64,000 nt of DNA from Flavobacterium sp. SLB02 (GCF_009664855.1 NZ_CP045928.1:4232508-4296507), one strand, 5' to 3'. Positions 9,737 to 18,786 are shown, numbered from the stretch's first letter. A program made the numbers and translations. Notes: generated by a model not told the origin, from the letters alone.

Positions 9737-9739
9737 TTA

Positions 9740-12256
9740 TTATTTCTTTTTAGCAGCTGTTTTTTTAGCTGGAGCTTTCTTAGCGGTTGTTGCTTTTTTT
9801 GCTGGTGTCTTTTTTGCCGGTGTTTTAGCCGCAATCATTTCCTGAACTTGGGTCAGTGTCAATTTTGTTGCATCAACATCTTTACTTAGTTCAATTTTGA
9901 TTTTACCTTTTGTAATTACCGAGCGCCCCCAACGTGCTTTTTCAACCAAAATTCCTTCGTCCTCCCAATTGTGGAGTACTTTATCTATATTTTTCTGTAA
10001 TTTATCCTCAATTAATTCCTCGATTTCCTGTTGAGATAAATTATCGAAATTGTATTTTTTACTTACGTTAATGAAAATACCGTTCCATTTGATGAACGGA
10101 CCAAAACGCCCTACACCTTTTTGAACACCTTCGCCTTTGTAAACGGCAATCGGAGCATCGGCAATTGCTTTTTCATCGATTAATTCCTGCGCTCTTTCCT
10201 TAGAAAGACTTAACGGATCTTCTCCTTTTGGTAAAGAAATAAATACACTTCCGTGACGTACATAAGGACCATAACGACCATTACTTACCTCTACTTCTTC
10301 TCCTTTATATTCACCTAAGTTTTTAGGCAATAAAAATAAATTCAATGCTTCTTCAAGGGTAATATTCCCAATGTTTTGATCTGCCATTAAACTGGCAAAC
10401 TTTTTATCTTCGTCATCTGCTTCTCCAATTTGAGCCATTGGTCCAAATTTTCCTAAACGAACAGAAACTTGTCTTCCTTCAGCATCTTTCCCCAGGATTC
10501 TTTCTCCGCTTTCACGTTCTGCATTTGCTTCAACCTCTTTTACATTTGGGTGAAATTTATTGTAGAACTCCTGCATCATGATTGCCCAGTCGATATTTCC
10601 TTCGGCAATTTCATCAAAATCCTGTTCTACTTTTGCAGTGAAGTTATAATCTAAGATATTCCCGAAATTCTTCACTAAGAAATCTGTAACGATTGTCCCG
10701 ATATCTGTTGGAACTAATTTCCCTTTATCAGAACCTGTATTTTCTTTCAACAGCTTTTCATCAACTTTATCTGCTTGCAAAGTAAGTTGAGTATAATTAC
10801 GTTGCTGACCTTCAAGAGTTCCTTTTTCAACATAATTTCTATTGATGATAGTAGAAATAGTTGGCGCATACGTAGAGGGACGACCAATTCCTAATTCTTC
10901 TAATTTTTTTACCAAAGAAGCCTCTGTGTAACGAGCCGGAGGTCTTGAATACCTCTCTGTTGCCGTGATATAGTTGTTAACTAATTTTTCGTTTACTTTT
11001 AATGCCGGCAACATTCCTTCTTGTTCTTCCTCATCATCATCATGTCCTTCTAGGTAAACTTTCAAGAATCCTTCGAAAAGTAAAACTTCTCCTGAAGCTG
11101 TAAAAATTTCGCTGTGATTATTGGCTTCAATTTTTACGTTTGTTCTTTCAAGTTGCGCATCACTCATTTGAGATGCCAATGTTCTTTTCCAGATCAAATC
11201 ATACAAACGAGCCTGGTCACGGTCAATATTTACCGTGTGACGCGACATATCAGTAGGACGAATTGCTTCGTGCGCTTCCTGAGCTCCTTTACTTTTGTTG
11301 GCAAAAACTCTCGGTTTTGAAAATTCTTTTCCGTATGATTTTATGATTTCAGCTTCAGCGGCATCCATTGCATCTTTAGAAAGATTCACACTATCTGTTC
11401 TCATATAAGTAATAAGTCCAGCCTCGTATAAACGTTGTGCAAGCTGCATGGTGATTCCAACTGGCAAATACAATTTTCTCGCTGCTTCTTGTTGCAAAGT
11501 CGAAGTTGTAAAAGGTGCTGTTGGTGATTTTTTGGTAGGTTTAGTTTCTAAATCAGCTACCTTATATTTTGATCCGATGTTTTGTCTTAAAAAATCTTCG
11601 GCTTCTTTTTTTGTATTGAAGTTTTTTGGCAATTTGGCTTTGAAAGATTTTCCAGCCTCATTTACAAATTCTGCTACGATAGAATAACTTGCAACTGCAT
11701 TAAAGTTTTGAATCTCGCGTTCTCTCTCTACAATCAAACGCACTGAAACTGATTGTACACGACCAGCTGATAATCCTCCTTTAATTTTCCTCCATAAAAC
11801 AGGAGATAACTCATAACCTACTAAACGGTCTAATACTCGACGTGCTTGTTGTGCGTTTACTAAATTATAATCTATTTCTCTTGGATTTTCGATTGCTTTA
11901 AGAATCGCAGATTTTGTAATCTCATGAAAAACAATTCGTTTGGTTTTTTTAACATCCAATTTTAATTCTTCCGCCAGATGCCATGAAATAGCCTCCCCCT
12001 CGCGGTCCTCATCGCTTGCTAACCAAACCATTTCGGCATTCTTAGATAGTGTCTTTAATTTACTTACCAGGGCTTTTTTATCCGGAGAAACTTCGTATTT
12101 AGGCTTAAAACCATTCTCTACATCTACACCAATTTCCTTTGATGGCAAGTCGGCTATGTGACCATAACTTGACTCTACCTGAAAATCACTTCCTAAAAAT
12201 TTCTCTATCGTTTTCGCCTTTGCAGGTGACTCCACTATTACTAAATTCTTTGCCAT
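9740..12256 (-). CDS. topA: DNA topoisomerase I
   Basis: Type IA topoisomerase that relaxes negative supercoils. I start at 12256, where the protein reads MAKNLVIVESPAKAKT, the Toprim domain start; the open frame extends 7 codons further. The active-site tyrosine lies in GLITYMRTDSVNLS. Repeated C-terminal topoisomerase modules (FGPMAQIG, RYGPYVRHG, FGPFIKWNG) lack the CxxC zinc fingers of E. coli TopA. The last 30 or so residues are an Ala/Lys/Pro-rich histone-H1-like tail (AKKTPAKKATTAKKAPAKK), probably binding DNA non-specifically. The arginase-like gene follows at 3 bp. Confidence 0.96.
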   Translation of the reverse strand: MAKNLVIVESPAKAKTIEKFLGSDFQVESSYGHIADLPSKEIGVDVENGFKPKYEVSPDKKALVSKLKTLSKNAEMVWLASDEDREGEAISWHLAEELKLDVKKTKRIVFHEITKSAILKAIENPREIDYNLVNAQQARRVLDRLVGYELSPVLWRKIKGGLSAGRVQSVSVRLIVEREREIQNFNAVASYSIVAEFVNEAGKSFKAKLPKNFNTKKEAEDFLRQNIGSKYKVADLETKPTKKSPTAPFTTSTLQQEAARKLYLPVGITMQLAQRLYEAGLITYMRTDSVNLSKDAMDAAEAEIIKSYGKEFSKPRVFANKSKGAQEAHEAIRPTDMSRHTVNIDRDQARLYDLIWKRTLASQMSDAQLERTNVKIEANNHSEIFTASGEVLLFEGFLKVYLEGHDDDEEEQEGMLPALKVNEKLVNNYITATERYSRPPARYTEASLVKKLEELGIGRPSTYAPTISTIINRNYVEKGTLEGQQRNYTQLTLQADKVDEKLLKENTGSDKGKLVPTDIGTIVTDFLVKNFGNILDYNFTAKVEQDFDEIAEGNIDWAIMMQEFYNKFHPNVKEVEANAERESGERILGKDAEGRQVSVRLGKFGPMAQIGEADDEDKKFASLMADQNIGNITLEEALNLFLLPKNLGEYKGEEVEVSNGRYGPYVRHGSVFISLPKGEDPLSLSKERAQELIDEKAIADAPIAVYKGEGVQKGVGRFGPFIKWNGIFINVSKKYNFDNLSQQEIEELIEDKLQKNIDKVLHNWEDEGILVEKARWGRSVITKGKIKIELSKDVDATKLTLTQVQEMIAAKTPAKKTPAKKATTAKKAPAKKTAAKKK

Positions 12257-12555
12257 TGCTCTATTTTTCTGCAACAAAAGTATCTATTTTTTTTAAATAT
12301 CAGCCTCGCGAATTGATTTTTGAGTTATTTTAGTATTATGATTCTTAAAATTACAGATTTATCTGTATTGCTATCTATTATATATATAGGTATAACTTTT
12401 ATAGGTTTATGACCACCAAATATTCTTTTTTACCCAATATTAATAGCACGGATTGTAGTGAAAAGCCCGCAATAAAAAATGCAAAAGTTTCTTGTTTTAA
12501 AAAAGCGACCAACGGAATCTCTTTTGAAAACATTAGAAAATTTGTGCTTTTTATG

Positions 12556-12573
12556 TCCCGATAGCTATCGGGA
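12556..12573. repeat. 18-bp perfect palindrome
   Basis: TCCCGATAGCTATCGGGA reads identically on both strands. It stands alone in AT-rich intergenic DNA and is much richer in GC than its surroundings. It has no T run attached, so it does not look like a terminator. It could be a dispersed palindromic repeat unit or a protein-binding site; no second copy is visible in this window. Confidence 0.6.
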
Positions 12574-12691
12574 TGTAATGGAAAGCTGGAAATAGCTTTA
12601 AAATATTTTAGATTTTAAATTCTCTTATTCTTTGTCGCTTCCAACAATCTAAAATCTGAATTCTAAAATCTAAAATCTTTTCTCTGCCATC

Positions 12692-12723
12692 TTGTCACAT
12701 TGATCACATTTGCGTTATCTTTG
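12692..12723 (+). promoter_or_regulatory. Bacteroidota-type promoter for miaB
   Basis: A perfect -7 element TATCTTTG (12716-12723, consensus TAnnTTTG) with a TTG at 12692-12694 in the -33 position, 21 bp apart. The start codon of miaB follows at 12741, giving a very short leader. Confidence 0.65.
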
Positions 12724-12740
12724 CACTTTGAAATTATACA

Positions 12741-14186
12741 ATGGAAAAGATTATTGAAGAAAGCAAACAGGGCGAAAGTCTTGTTTTAGAAAATAAACCT
12801 GAGAATACTAAAAAACTTTTTATAGAGAGTTACGGTTGTGCGATGAATTTTTCGGACAGTGAAGTTGTAGCTTCTATTTTATCAATAAACGGATATAATA
12901 CTACACAAACTCTTGAAGACGCCGATTTAGTCCTGGTAAATACCTGCTCGATTCGGGATAAGGCCGAACAGACTATTCGTAAGCGTCTGGAGAAATACAA
13001 TGCGGTAAAACGTATTAACCCAAAAATGAAAGTGGGCGTTTTGGGCTGTATGGCCGAACGTTTGAAAAGTCAGTTTTTGGAGGAAGAAAAAATAGTCGAC
13101 CTTGTTGTTGGTCCTGATGCTTACAAAGATTTACCTAATTTATTGGCAGAAGTTGAAGAGGGCCGCGACGCCATTAATGTAATTTTATCCAAAGAGGAAA
13201 CCTACGGAGATATTTCGCCGGTTCGTTTGATGAGCAACGGAATTACAGCTTTGGTTTCGATCACTCGTGGCTGCGATAATATGTGTACGTTTTGTGTTGT
13301 GCCTTTTACACGCGGACGTGAACGTAGTCGTGAGCCTCAGAGTATCATCAACGAAATTCAGGATTTGTGGGACAAAGGTTTTAAGGAAATTACGCTTTTA
13401 GGGCAAAACGTTGATAGTTATCTTTGGTATGGTGGCGGTTTGAAAAAAGATTTCGTAAATGCATCGGATATGCAAAAAGCAACTGCTGTTGATTTTGATC
13501 AATTACTTGAAATGGTTGCTATTGGATTCCCTAAAATGCGTATTCGTTTTTCGACTTCTAATCCGCAGGATATGCACGAAAGTGTTTTGCACGTGATTGC
13601 CAAATATCCAAATATCTGCAAACACATTCACTTACCGGTTCAATCGGGAAGCGATAGAATTCTAAAAGAAATGAATCGTTTGCATACCCGTGAAGAATAT
13701 ATGACTTTGATTGACAAAATCAGAACAATTATTCCGAATGCTTCGATTTCGCAAGATATGATTGCCGGTTTCCCAACAGAAACTGAACAAGATCACCAGG
13801 ACACCATGAGCTTGATGGAATATGTGAAATATAACTTCGGTTATATGTATTCGTATTCTGAACGTCCTGGAACTCTGGCAGGAAGAAAAATGCAGGATGA
13901 TGTTCCGGAAGAAACCAAAGCCAGAAGATTACAGGAAATTGTGGATTTACAACAAAAACATGCCTGGTTTCGTAGTGAGCAATATGTGGGACAAATTGTA
14001 GAGGTTTTAGTAGAAAAAGTGTCTAAGAAGTCAACCGAAGAATTCTCAGGAAGAAATTCTCAGAGTATTACGGTGGTTTTCCCAAAAGAGAATTATAAGA
14101 TTGGGGATTTTGTAAACGTAAAAATCACAAGTTGTACTAGTGGAACTCTGAAAGGTGAAGCGGTTGGATTGAGCAGCATGAATTAA
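12741..14186 (+). CDS. miaB: tRNA-2-methylthio-N6-dimethylallyladenosine synthase
   Basis: Radical-SAM methylthiotransferase that adds the 2-methylthio group to i6A37 of tRNAs reading UNN codons. The 481-residue protein has the three N-terminal UPF0004 cysteines (C33 in ESYGCAMN, C69 in VNTCSIRD, C103 in LGCMAER) binding the auxiliary Fe-S cluster. The radical-SAM CxxxCxxC follows at C178, C182 and C185 (RGCDNMCTFC), with a C-terminal TRAM domain. It has its own promoter and is followed by a repeat-bounded unit before the sigma-54-type activator gene. Confidence 0.97.
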   Translation: MEKIIEESKQGESLVLENKPENTKKLFIESYGCAMNFSDSEVVASILSINGYNTTQTLEDADLVLVNTCSIRDKAEQTIRKRLEKYNAVKRINPKMKVGVLGCMAERLKSQFLEEEKIVDLVVGPDAYKDLPNLLAEVEEGRDAINVILSKEETYGDISPVRLMSNGITALVSITRGCDNMCTFCVVPFTRGRERSREPQSIINEIQDLWDKGFKEITLLGQNVDSYLWYGGGLKKDFVNASDMQKATAVDFDQLLEMVAIGFPKMRIRFSTSNPQDMHESVLHVIAKYPNICKHIHLPVQSGSDRILKEMNRLHTREEYMTLIDKIRTIIPNASISQDMIAGFPTETEQDHQDTMSLMEYVKYNFGYMYSYSERPGTLAGRKMQDDVPEETKARRLQEIVDLQQKHAWFRSEQYVGQIVEVLVEKVSKKSTEEFSGRNSQSITVVFPKENYKIGDFVNVKITSCTSGTLKGEAVGLSSMN

Positions 14187-14196
14187 AGTTTTTTTT

Positions 14197-14679
14197 TGCC
14201 ACAGATTAAAAGGATCAAAATGATTTTATACATTACTTTTCTTACTTTTAAGTTGTGATAAAAATTAATTAAGCAACATTATAGAGAAGCTCAGACTTAC
14301 AAGCTTATAGGAATTTGTATGGAAGTCCATCCAAATCTTGGACCAGATCTTTTAGAAGTAATTTACAAAGATGCTTTAGAAATAGAATTTAGAAACAATA
14401 TTTCTTTTGAAAGAGAAAAAGAATATTCAATTGAATATAAAGGTAGAATCTTACCTCATAAATTTTATGCTGATTGTATAATTAATGAAGACATAGTTTT
14501 AGAGGTTAAAGCAGTAAAAGAATTTTCAAATGAACATATTGCCCAGATTTTAAATTATATAAAATTATCAAATTCAGAAGTTGGACTTCTTGTCAATTTC
14601 CAAACAAAATCGCTTCAACATAAAAGATATGTTTTATAAAAATTAAAAGAATCTGTGTTAATCATTTTAATCTGTGGCA
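14197..14679. mobile_element. Repeat-bounded GxxExxY unit (483 bp)
   Basis: A perfect 15-bp terminal inverted repeat (TGCCACAGATTAAAA at 14197-14211, its complement at 14665-14679) encloses the GxxExxY gene. The arms continue inward with related, imperfect words (GGATCAAAATGATT left; TGATTAACACAGATT in the right arm read inward). T/A runs flank both ends. No transposase is encoded and no target duplication is obvious. The same TGCCAC..AATT terminal style occurs in the short hairpin at 20953-21037. I infer a non-autonomous or domesticated mobile unit; the boundaries are defined only by the repeats. Confidence 0.5.
14319..14639 (+). CDS. GxxExxY protein (PD-(D/E)XK-like small protein)
   Basis: A 106-residue protein of the GxxExxY family. 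GPDLLEVIYKDAL gives the name motif, and FYADCIINEDIVLEVKAVKEF is a nuclease-like D-x(n)-ExK core, with ILNYIKLSNSEVGLLVNF following. The biochemical role of the family is unknown. The start is doubtful: the frame is open back to 14262, and the extra residues (YKLIGIC just before MEVHPNLG) match the family's usual N-terminus, but no ATG, GTG or TTG exists there. Either an unusual start codon is used, or the gene has lost its start. It lies inside a terminal inverted repeat. Confidence 0.75.
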   Translation: MEVHPNLGPDLLEVIYKDALEIEFRNNISFEREKEYSIEYKGRILPHKFYADCIINEDIVLEVKAVKEFSNEHIAQILNYIKLSNSEVGLLVNFQTKSLQHKRYVL

Positions 14680-14730
14680 TAAAAAATAAAAATATTATTT
14701 GTGGTTTTAAGACTCGTATACATTGCGTAA

Positions 14731-14761
14731 CTTGAAACCTGAAACAAATAAAACTTGAAAC
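14731..14761 (+). repeat. CCTGAAAC-type leader repeat before the sigma-54 activator gene
   Basis: CTTGAAACCTGAAACAAATA continuing with AAACTTGAAAC ends 9 bases before the start codon at 14771. Very similar words precede groEL (19215-19242) and ftsW (58123-58190, minus strand), always in the same sense as the gene. There is no Shine-Dalgarno sequence. Confidence 0.6.
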
Positions 14762-14770
14762 AAAACATAC

Positions 14771-16024
14771 ATGGAAACAGTTCAAGCAATAAAACAGCGA
14801 TTTGAAATTATTGGAAATGATCCGAAATTAAATCGCGCCATCGAAAAAGCCATTCAGGTTGCTCCTACTGATATTTCGGTAATGGTAACTGGGGAAAGTG
14901 GTGTTGGTAAAGAAAATATTCCAAGAATAATCCATTCGCTTTCGCACAGAAAGCATGGTAAATATATTGCCGTAAACTGTGGTGCAATTCCGGAAGGAAC
15001 TATCGATAGTGAACTTTTTGGTCACGAAAAAGGCGCTTTTACAGGAGCTACAAGTACACGTGAAGGTTATTTTGAAGTAGCCGATGGCGGAACTATTTTC
15101 CTGGATGAAGTGGGTGAATTACCACTGACAACTCAGGTTCGTTTGCTTCGTGTACTTGAAAATGGTGAATTTATAAAAGTAGGTTCGTCTCAGGTTCAAA
15201 AAACAAATGTGAGAATTGTGGCCGCTACAAACGTAAACTTATTCAATGCAATTGAAAAGGGAAAATTCCGTGAGGATTTATATTATCGTTTGACAACTGT
15301 CGAAATTACCCTACCGCCTTTGCGAGAAAGAAACGAAGACATCCATTTATTGTTTAGAAAATTTGTTGCCGATTTTGCACATAAATATAAAATGCCACCG
15401 TTAAAACTAGACGATGATGCGGTTCAGCTTTTGCAAAAATTCAGATGGAACGGAAATATTCGTCAGCTGCGAAATGTAGCCGAACAAATATCTGTTTTAG
15501 AAACCAATCGCGATATTACACTTGCCACTTTACAATCGTATTTACCAACTGAAGGCACTAATTTACCGTCTGTAATTAGCGATAAGAAAAAAGAAAGTGA
15601 TTTTAGTACCGAAAGAGACATTTTATACAAAGTCCTTTTTGATATGAAAAGCGATCTTAATGACCTAAAGAAACTTACTCTGGAATTGATGAAAAACGGT
15701 ACAAAAGTCCAGGACATCAACCCTAATTTGATTCAGAAGATATACGGCTCGCAGGAAAACGAAAGCGAAATTGATTTTGAAGAAGAACCAAGAACCGCTG
15801 TTATGGCGCCTGCAACGCGCGAAGATAATTATCAGATGCAGGACGACAATTATTTGTTTGCTGAAACCATTGAAGAAGAAGAGGTTTTACGTTTAGAACA
15901 AAAAGAAATCGAAATGATCAAAAAATCATTAGAAAAAAACAAAGGAAAGCGAAAAGCTGCCGCTGATGAATTAGGCATCTCTGAACGTACTTTATACAGA
16001 AAAATTAAACAATTCGATTTATAA
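14771..16024 (+). CDS. Sigma-54-dependent transcriptional activator (AAA+ / Fis type)
   Basis: A 417-residue enhancer-binding protein without a receiver domain. The AAA+ domain starts almost at the N-terminus, with Walker A GESGVGKE (41-48), the sigma-54 contact loop GAFTGA (88-93), Walker B GGTIFLDEVGE (106-116) and an arginine-finger region (FREDLYYRL). The extreme C-terminus is a Fis-type helix-turn-helix (KRKAAADELGISERTLYRKIKQF). With no sensory domain it may be constitutively active or controlled by level or partner. It lies upstream of lptE in the arrangement common in Flavobacterium; its targets are unknown. Confidence 0.92.
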   Translation: METVQAIKQRFEIIGNDPKLNRAIEKAIQVAPTDISVMVTGESGVGKENIPRIIHSLSHRKHGKYIAVNCGAIPEGTIDSELFGHEKGAFTGATSTREGYFEVADGGTIFLDEVGELPLTTQVRLLRVLENGEFIKVGSSQVQKTNVRIVAATNVNLFNAIEKGKFREDLYYRLTTVEITLPPLRERNEDIHLLFRKFVADFAHKYKMPPLKLDDDAVQLLQKFRWNGNIRQLRNVAEQISVLETNRDITLATLQSYLPTEGTNLPSVISDKKKESDFSTERDILYKVLFDMKSDLNDLKKLTLELMKNGTKVQDINPNLIQKIYGSQENESEIDFEEEPRTAVMAPATREDNYQMQDDNYLFAETIEEEEVLRLEQKEIEMIKKSLEKNKGKRKAAADELGISERTLYRKIKQFDL

Positions 16025-16180
16025 AAATATATAAATCCCAATTTTTTTAAATACCAAATTCCAACTTTTAAAAAGTTAAATATTAAAAAATAAATCCCAA
16101 ATTACTTAGCAGTTCGCCAGCGCTCGGGTCCAAATTGTTATATTTGAAAAAAATTGGAATTTTACAACTACACTGATTTT

Positions 16181-16684
16181 ATGAAAAAAATATATTCTCT
16201 ATTAGCTTTAATGAGCCTTTTTATGCTAAGCGGCTGTGGGCCTTACAATTTTACAGGAACAGGAAAAATCGATGCTAAAACATTTCAGGTTAACTTTTTC
16301 CAGAATAATGCTGATTTGATTGAACCGGGAATTGACAGAACCTTTACACTGGCTTTACAGGATTTAATTCAAAATCAGACCAATTTAAACTTAGTAAGCA
16401 ATAGTGGTGACTTAGTTTACGAAGGAGAAATTGTAGATTACAGAACCACTCCAATGACAGCAACTGCAGATCAGCAAGCGGCTCAAAACCGTTTAACGAT
16501 TCGTATAAATGTTAGGTTTACCAATAAAAATAAAGAAACAGATGATTTCGAGAAACCATTCGAATTCTATTATGATTTCCCTGGAACCGGTTTACCAACA
16601 GGTGCCACTTTAAATACTGCCCTTCAGGCTATTTTTGAAAGAATCACGCAGGATATTTTTAATGATTCATTAGCTAAATGGTAA
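16181..16684 (+). CDS. lptE: LPS-assembly lipoprotein LptE
   Basis: A small outer-membrane lipoprotein thought to plug LptD during LPS export. The start at 16181 (MKKIYSLLALMSLFMLSGC) gives a lipoprotein signal peptide with lipobox LSGC; the open frame extends 9 codons further upstream without a plausible signal. The mature part contains the family-typical YNFTGTGKI and a beta-rich domain with VYEGEIVDYRTTPM. It lies between the sigma-54 activator and the repeat/TPR protein, in the order known from other flavobacteria. Confidence 0.88.
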   Translation: MKKIYSLLALMSLFMLSGCGPYNFTGTGKIDAKTFQVNFFQNNADLIEPGIDRTFTLALQDLIQNQTNLNLVSNSGDLVYEGEIVDYRTTPMTATADQQAAQNRLTIRINVRFTNKNKETDDFEKPFEFYYDFPGTGLPTGATLNTALQAIFERITQDIFNDSLAKW

Positions 16685-16688
16685 AATT

Positions 16689-16742
16689 GTTTAATCGATT
16701 CTTTTAAACGATTAAACAGTTAAACAAAAAAAACGATTAAAC
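16689..16742 (+). repeat. CGATTAAAC repeat cluster before the TPR gene
   Basis: GTTTAATCG (16689-16697) forms a perfect 9-bp inverted repeat with CGATTAAAC (16709-16717), and CGATTAAAC recurs at 16734-16742, 8 bases before the start codon at 16751. A hairpin plus a repeated leader word thus fills the 66-bp gap after lptE. It could act as an mRNA structure between the two genes. Confidence 0.55.
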
Positions 16743-16750
16743 ATAAAAAC

Positions 16751-18421
16751 ATGAATGTAACTGATTATACCTACTTAATGAACAAACCCGATGCTATCAC
16801 AGAAAAGCAAGCGGATGCATTAGGAAGTGTTTTGAATGAATTTCCGTATTTTCAAAGTGCAAGAGCATTACGATTAAAAGGACTTTACAATCAAAACAGC
16901 TTTAAGTATAATTATGCATTAAAAGTTACAGCCGCTCACACCACTGATCGCGCTGTTTTATTTGATTTTATTACCTCAGAAAGTTTTACCTCTATTCAGA
17001 ACGATTTTTATGATCAAAAATTAAGAGACCTGTTAGAAATTAAAGTATTCGACAGCGAGATTGTTTCTTTTGAAGAAATTAAAAAAGCAACCGAAGTTCG
17101 AATTGATCCCATTGAGCAATCGATTCTCAACTCTATAAAAGGAGCAACAAATACTACTTTTACTGAGCCTACAGCAATAGAAGAAAAGCCAATTGAAATA
17201 ATTGACAAGCAAGCGATCTTAAATTCTTTTAAAGAAGTAACACCAGATACTGTTGAAGAAGAAGTAAAAAGTGAAGAAAATCCAATTGAAATAATTGATG
17301 AGCAAGCGATTCTAAATTCATTTAAAGAAGTAATACCAGCTACTGTTGAAGAACCGGTAAAAATCGAAGAGGTTAAAGTAGAGCCAATTACAGAACCAAT
17401 TACAATTACTGAACAATCAATTCTAGATACTTTTAAAGAAGTACTGCCAACCACTTTTGAAGAACCGGTAAAAATTGAAGAAAAACCAATTGAACCTATT
17501 ACCGAGCAGTCTATTTTAGACACTTTTAAAGAAGTAACACCAAACACTTTTCAAGGACCGGCAACAACTGAAGAAAAACAAATTGATCCGGTTATTGAAC
17601 AGTCTATCTTAGAATCTATAAAAGAAGTAGCCAATATAACTTTTGAGAAAGCTCCAAAAATAGAAGAGTCAAAAGAGGAACCAATTGCTGAGCAGCCCAT
17701 TTTAACTTCGACTAAAGAACATACCAAAACCTTTTTTGAAGAAACAGTAGAAGACGGAGAAGAAGAAGAAGAAGAAGAAGAAGAAGAAATAGTAGAAATA
17801 GTAGAACAGGAAATTCCATCAGTAAGAATTGATCCTATCGAACAATCGATATTAAATTCTATCAAAGAAGCAAATGCAGTAGTTTTTGAAGAACCAAAAA
17901 TAGCTGAAGAACCAAAAGAAATAGAAATTCAGGAAAATGTAAAAATCGCAGAGGAAAACCTTGAAATAGGAAAACCACTTGATTTTTCTGTTAATGAAAA
18001 ACACTCTTTTCAGGAGTGGCTTCAATTAGCACGAACAGAACCAATTGACAGAACAGAAGAAGGTCCTCAAGAGCAAAAAGAAATCAAAAAGACAGCTGAG
18101 CCAAAAGTTAAAGCAGAAATAATTGATCTGGAGAAAAGGAAAAAGGCAGAAATAATCGATAAATTCATCGAGACAAACCCAAAAATATCTCCAATAAAAC
18201 AAACTGCAATAACCCCTGCAGTACAATTTGACCTTAATAAAGAAGATAATTCTTATTTAATGACAGAGACTTTGGCCAGAGTATATTTGGAACAAAAGAA
18301 ATATACAAAAGCAATACAAGCATATGAAATATTAATTTTGAAATATCCAGAAAAAATTAGTTTCTTTGCAGACCGTATTTCGGATATAAAGATTTTACAA
18401 CAAAATAACAATAATAATTAA
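16751..18421 (+). CDS. Acidic tandem-repeat protein with C-terminal TPR
   Basis: A 556-residue protein, probably cytoplasmic (no signal peptide). Residues 1-110 are a helical domain (MNVTDYTYLMNKPDAITEKQ). The centre, about residues 118-390, holds roughly eight imperfect units of 30-40 residues built on EQSILNSFKEVTP..FEEP, strongly acidic, with a run of Glu encoded by a GAA/GAG tract near 17756-17788. The C-terminus (about 495-545) has one or two TPR-like helices (ETLARVYLEQKKYTKAIQAYEILILKYPEK, shortened here). It lies between lptE and secG, 3 bp before secG, so it is translationally linked to secretion genes. Function unknown; orthologues are annotated only as TPR proteins. Confidence 0.85.
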   Translation: MNVTDYTYLMNKPDAITEKQADALGSVLNEFPYFQSARALRLKGLYNQNSFKYNYALKVTAAHTTDRAVLFDFITSESFTSIQNDFYDQKLRDLLEIKVFDSEIVSFEEIKKATEVRIDPIEQSILNSIKGATNTTFTEPTAIEEKPIEIIDKQAILNSFKEVTPDTVEEEVKSEENPIEIIDEQAILNSFKEVIPATVEEPVKIEEVKVEPITEPITITEQSILDTFKEVLPTTFEEPVKIEEKPIEPITEQSILDTFKEVTPNTFQGPATTEEKQIDPVIEQSILESIKEVANITFEKAPKIEESKEEPIAEQPILTSTKEHTKTFFEETVEDGEEEEEEEEEEIVEIVEQEIPSVRIDPIEQSILNSIKEANAVVFEEPKIAEEPKEIEIQENVKIAEENLEIGKPLDFSVNEKHSFQEWLQLARTEPIDRTEEGPQEQKEIKKTAEPKVKAEIIDLEKRKKAEIIDKFIETNPKISPIKQTAITPAVQFDLNKEDNSYLMTETLARVYLEQKKYTKAIQAYEILILKYPEKISFFADRISDIKILQQNNNNN

Positions 18422-18424
18422 GCA

Positions 18425-18766
18425 ATGAGCACATTTTCAATTTTTTTAGTTTTAATCACAATAGTTTGTTTTCTATTGATCGTAGTAATCATGGTTCAAA
18501 ACCCTAAAGGAGGCGGATTATCGTCTACAATTAGCGGAACTCAAATGTTAGGTGGAGTACAAAAAACAACTGACTTTTTAGATAAAAGTACCTGGACACT
18601 AGCTACTATTTTGATTGCTTTAATCTTGCTTTCAAGTTTAAGTTTTACAGGATCATTAAGTGATACTGACTCTAAAATTATTGACAAATCTGAAGTTCCT
18701 GCTACTGGCACACCTGCTGCTCCAGCTCAACAAACACCTGCTCCGGCAACTCCTGCAGCGAAATAA
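18425..18766 (+). CDS. secG: Preprotein translocase subunit SecG
   Basis: A 113-residue inner-membrane protein with two transmembrane helices (about 4-23 and 58-75) flanking the conserved MVQNPKGGGLSSTISG loop. It stimulates SecYEA-dependent export. The C-terminal tail is Ala/Pro/Thr-rich (PAAPAQQTPAPATPAAK). It follows the repeat/TPR gene by 3 bp and is closed by a strong terminator. Confidence 0.95.
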   Translation: MSTFSIFLVLITIVCFLLIVVIMVQNPKGGGLSSTISGTQMLGGVQKTTDFLDKSTWTLATILIALILLSSLSFTGSLSDTDSKIIDKSEVPATGTPAAPAQQTPAPATPAAK

Positions 18767-18786
18767 TAATTTTGAAATAAATATAA

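Larger units (their letters stand above)
12278..12740. other. Intergenic region topA / miaB (463 bp)
   Basis: The region separates divergent genes. No open frame of substance is seen. It contains an 18-bp perfect palindrome (12556-12573), a stretch of A/T-rich repeats of the form AAATCTAAAATCT (about 12600-12680), and the miaB promoter at its right end. Confidence 0.6.

Noticed and set aside
12600..12690. CRISPR-like array from repeated AAATCTAAAATC words
   Set aside because: The words are short, adjacent and variable, without regular spacers or cas genes. It is low-complexity intergenic repetition.
17014..17865. Two long minus-strand frames opposite the acidic repeat gene
   Set aside because: They are rich in Ser/Ile/Val only because they read the complement of the GAA/ATT-rich repeats. 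No start context and no independent protein character; the plus-strand gene explains them.
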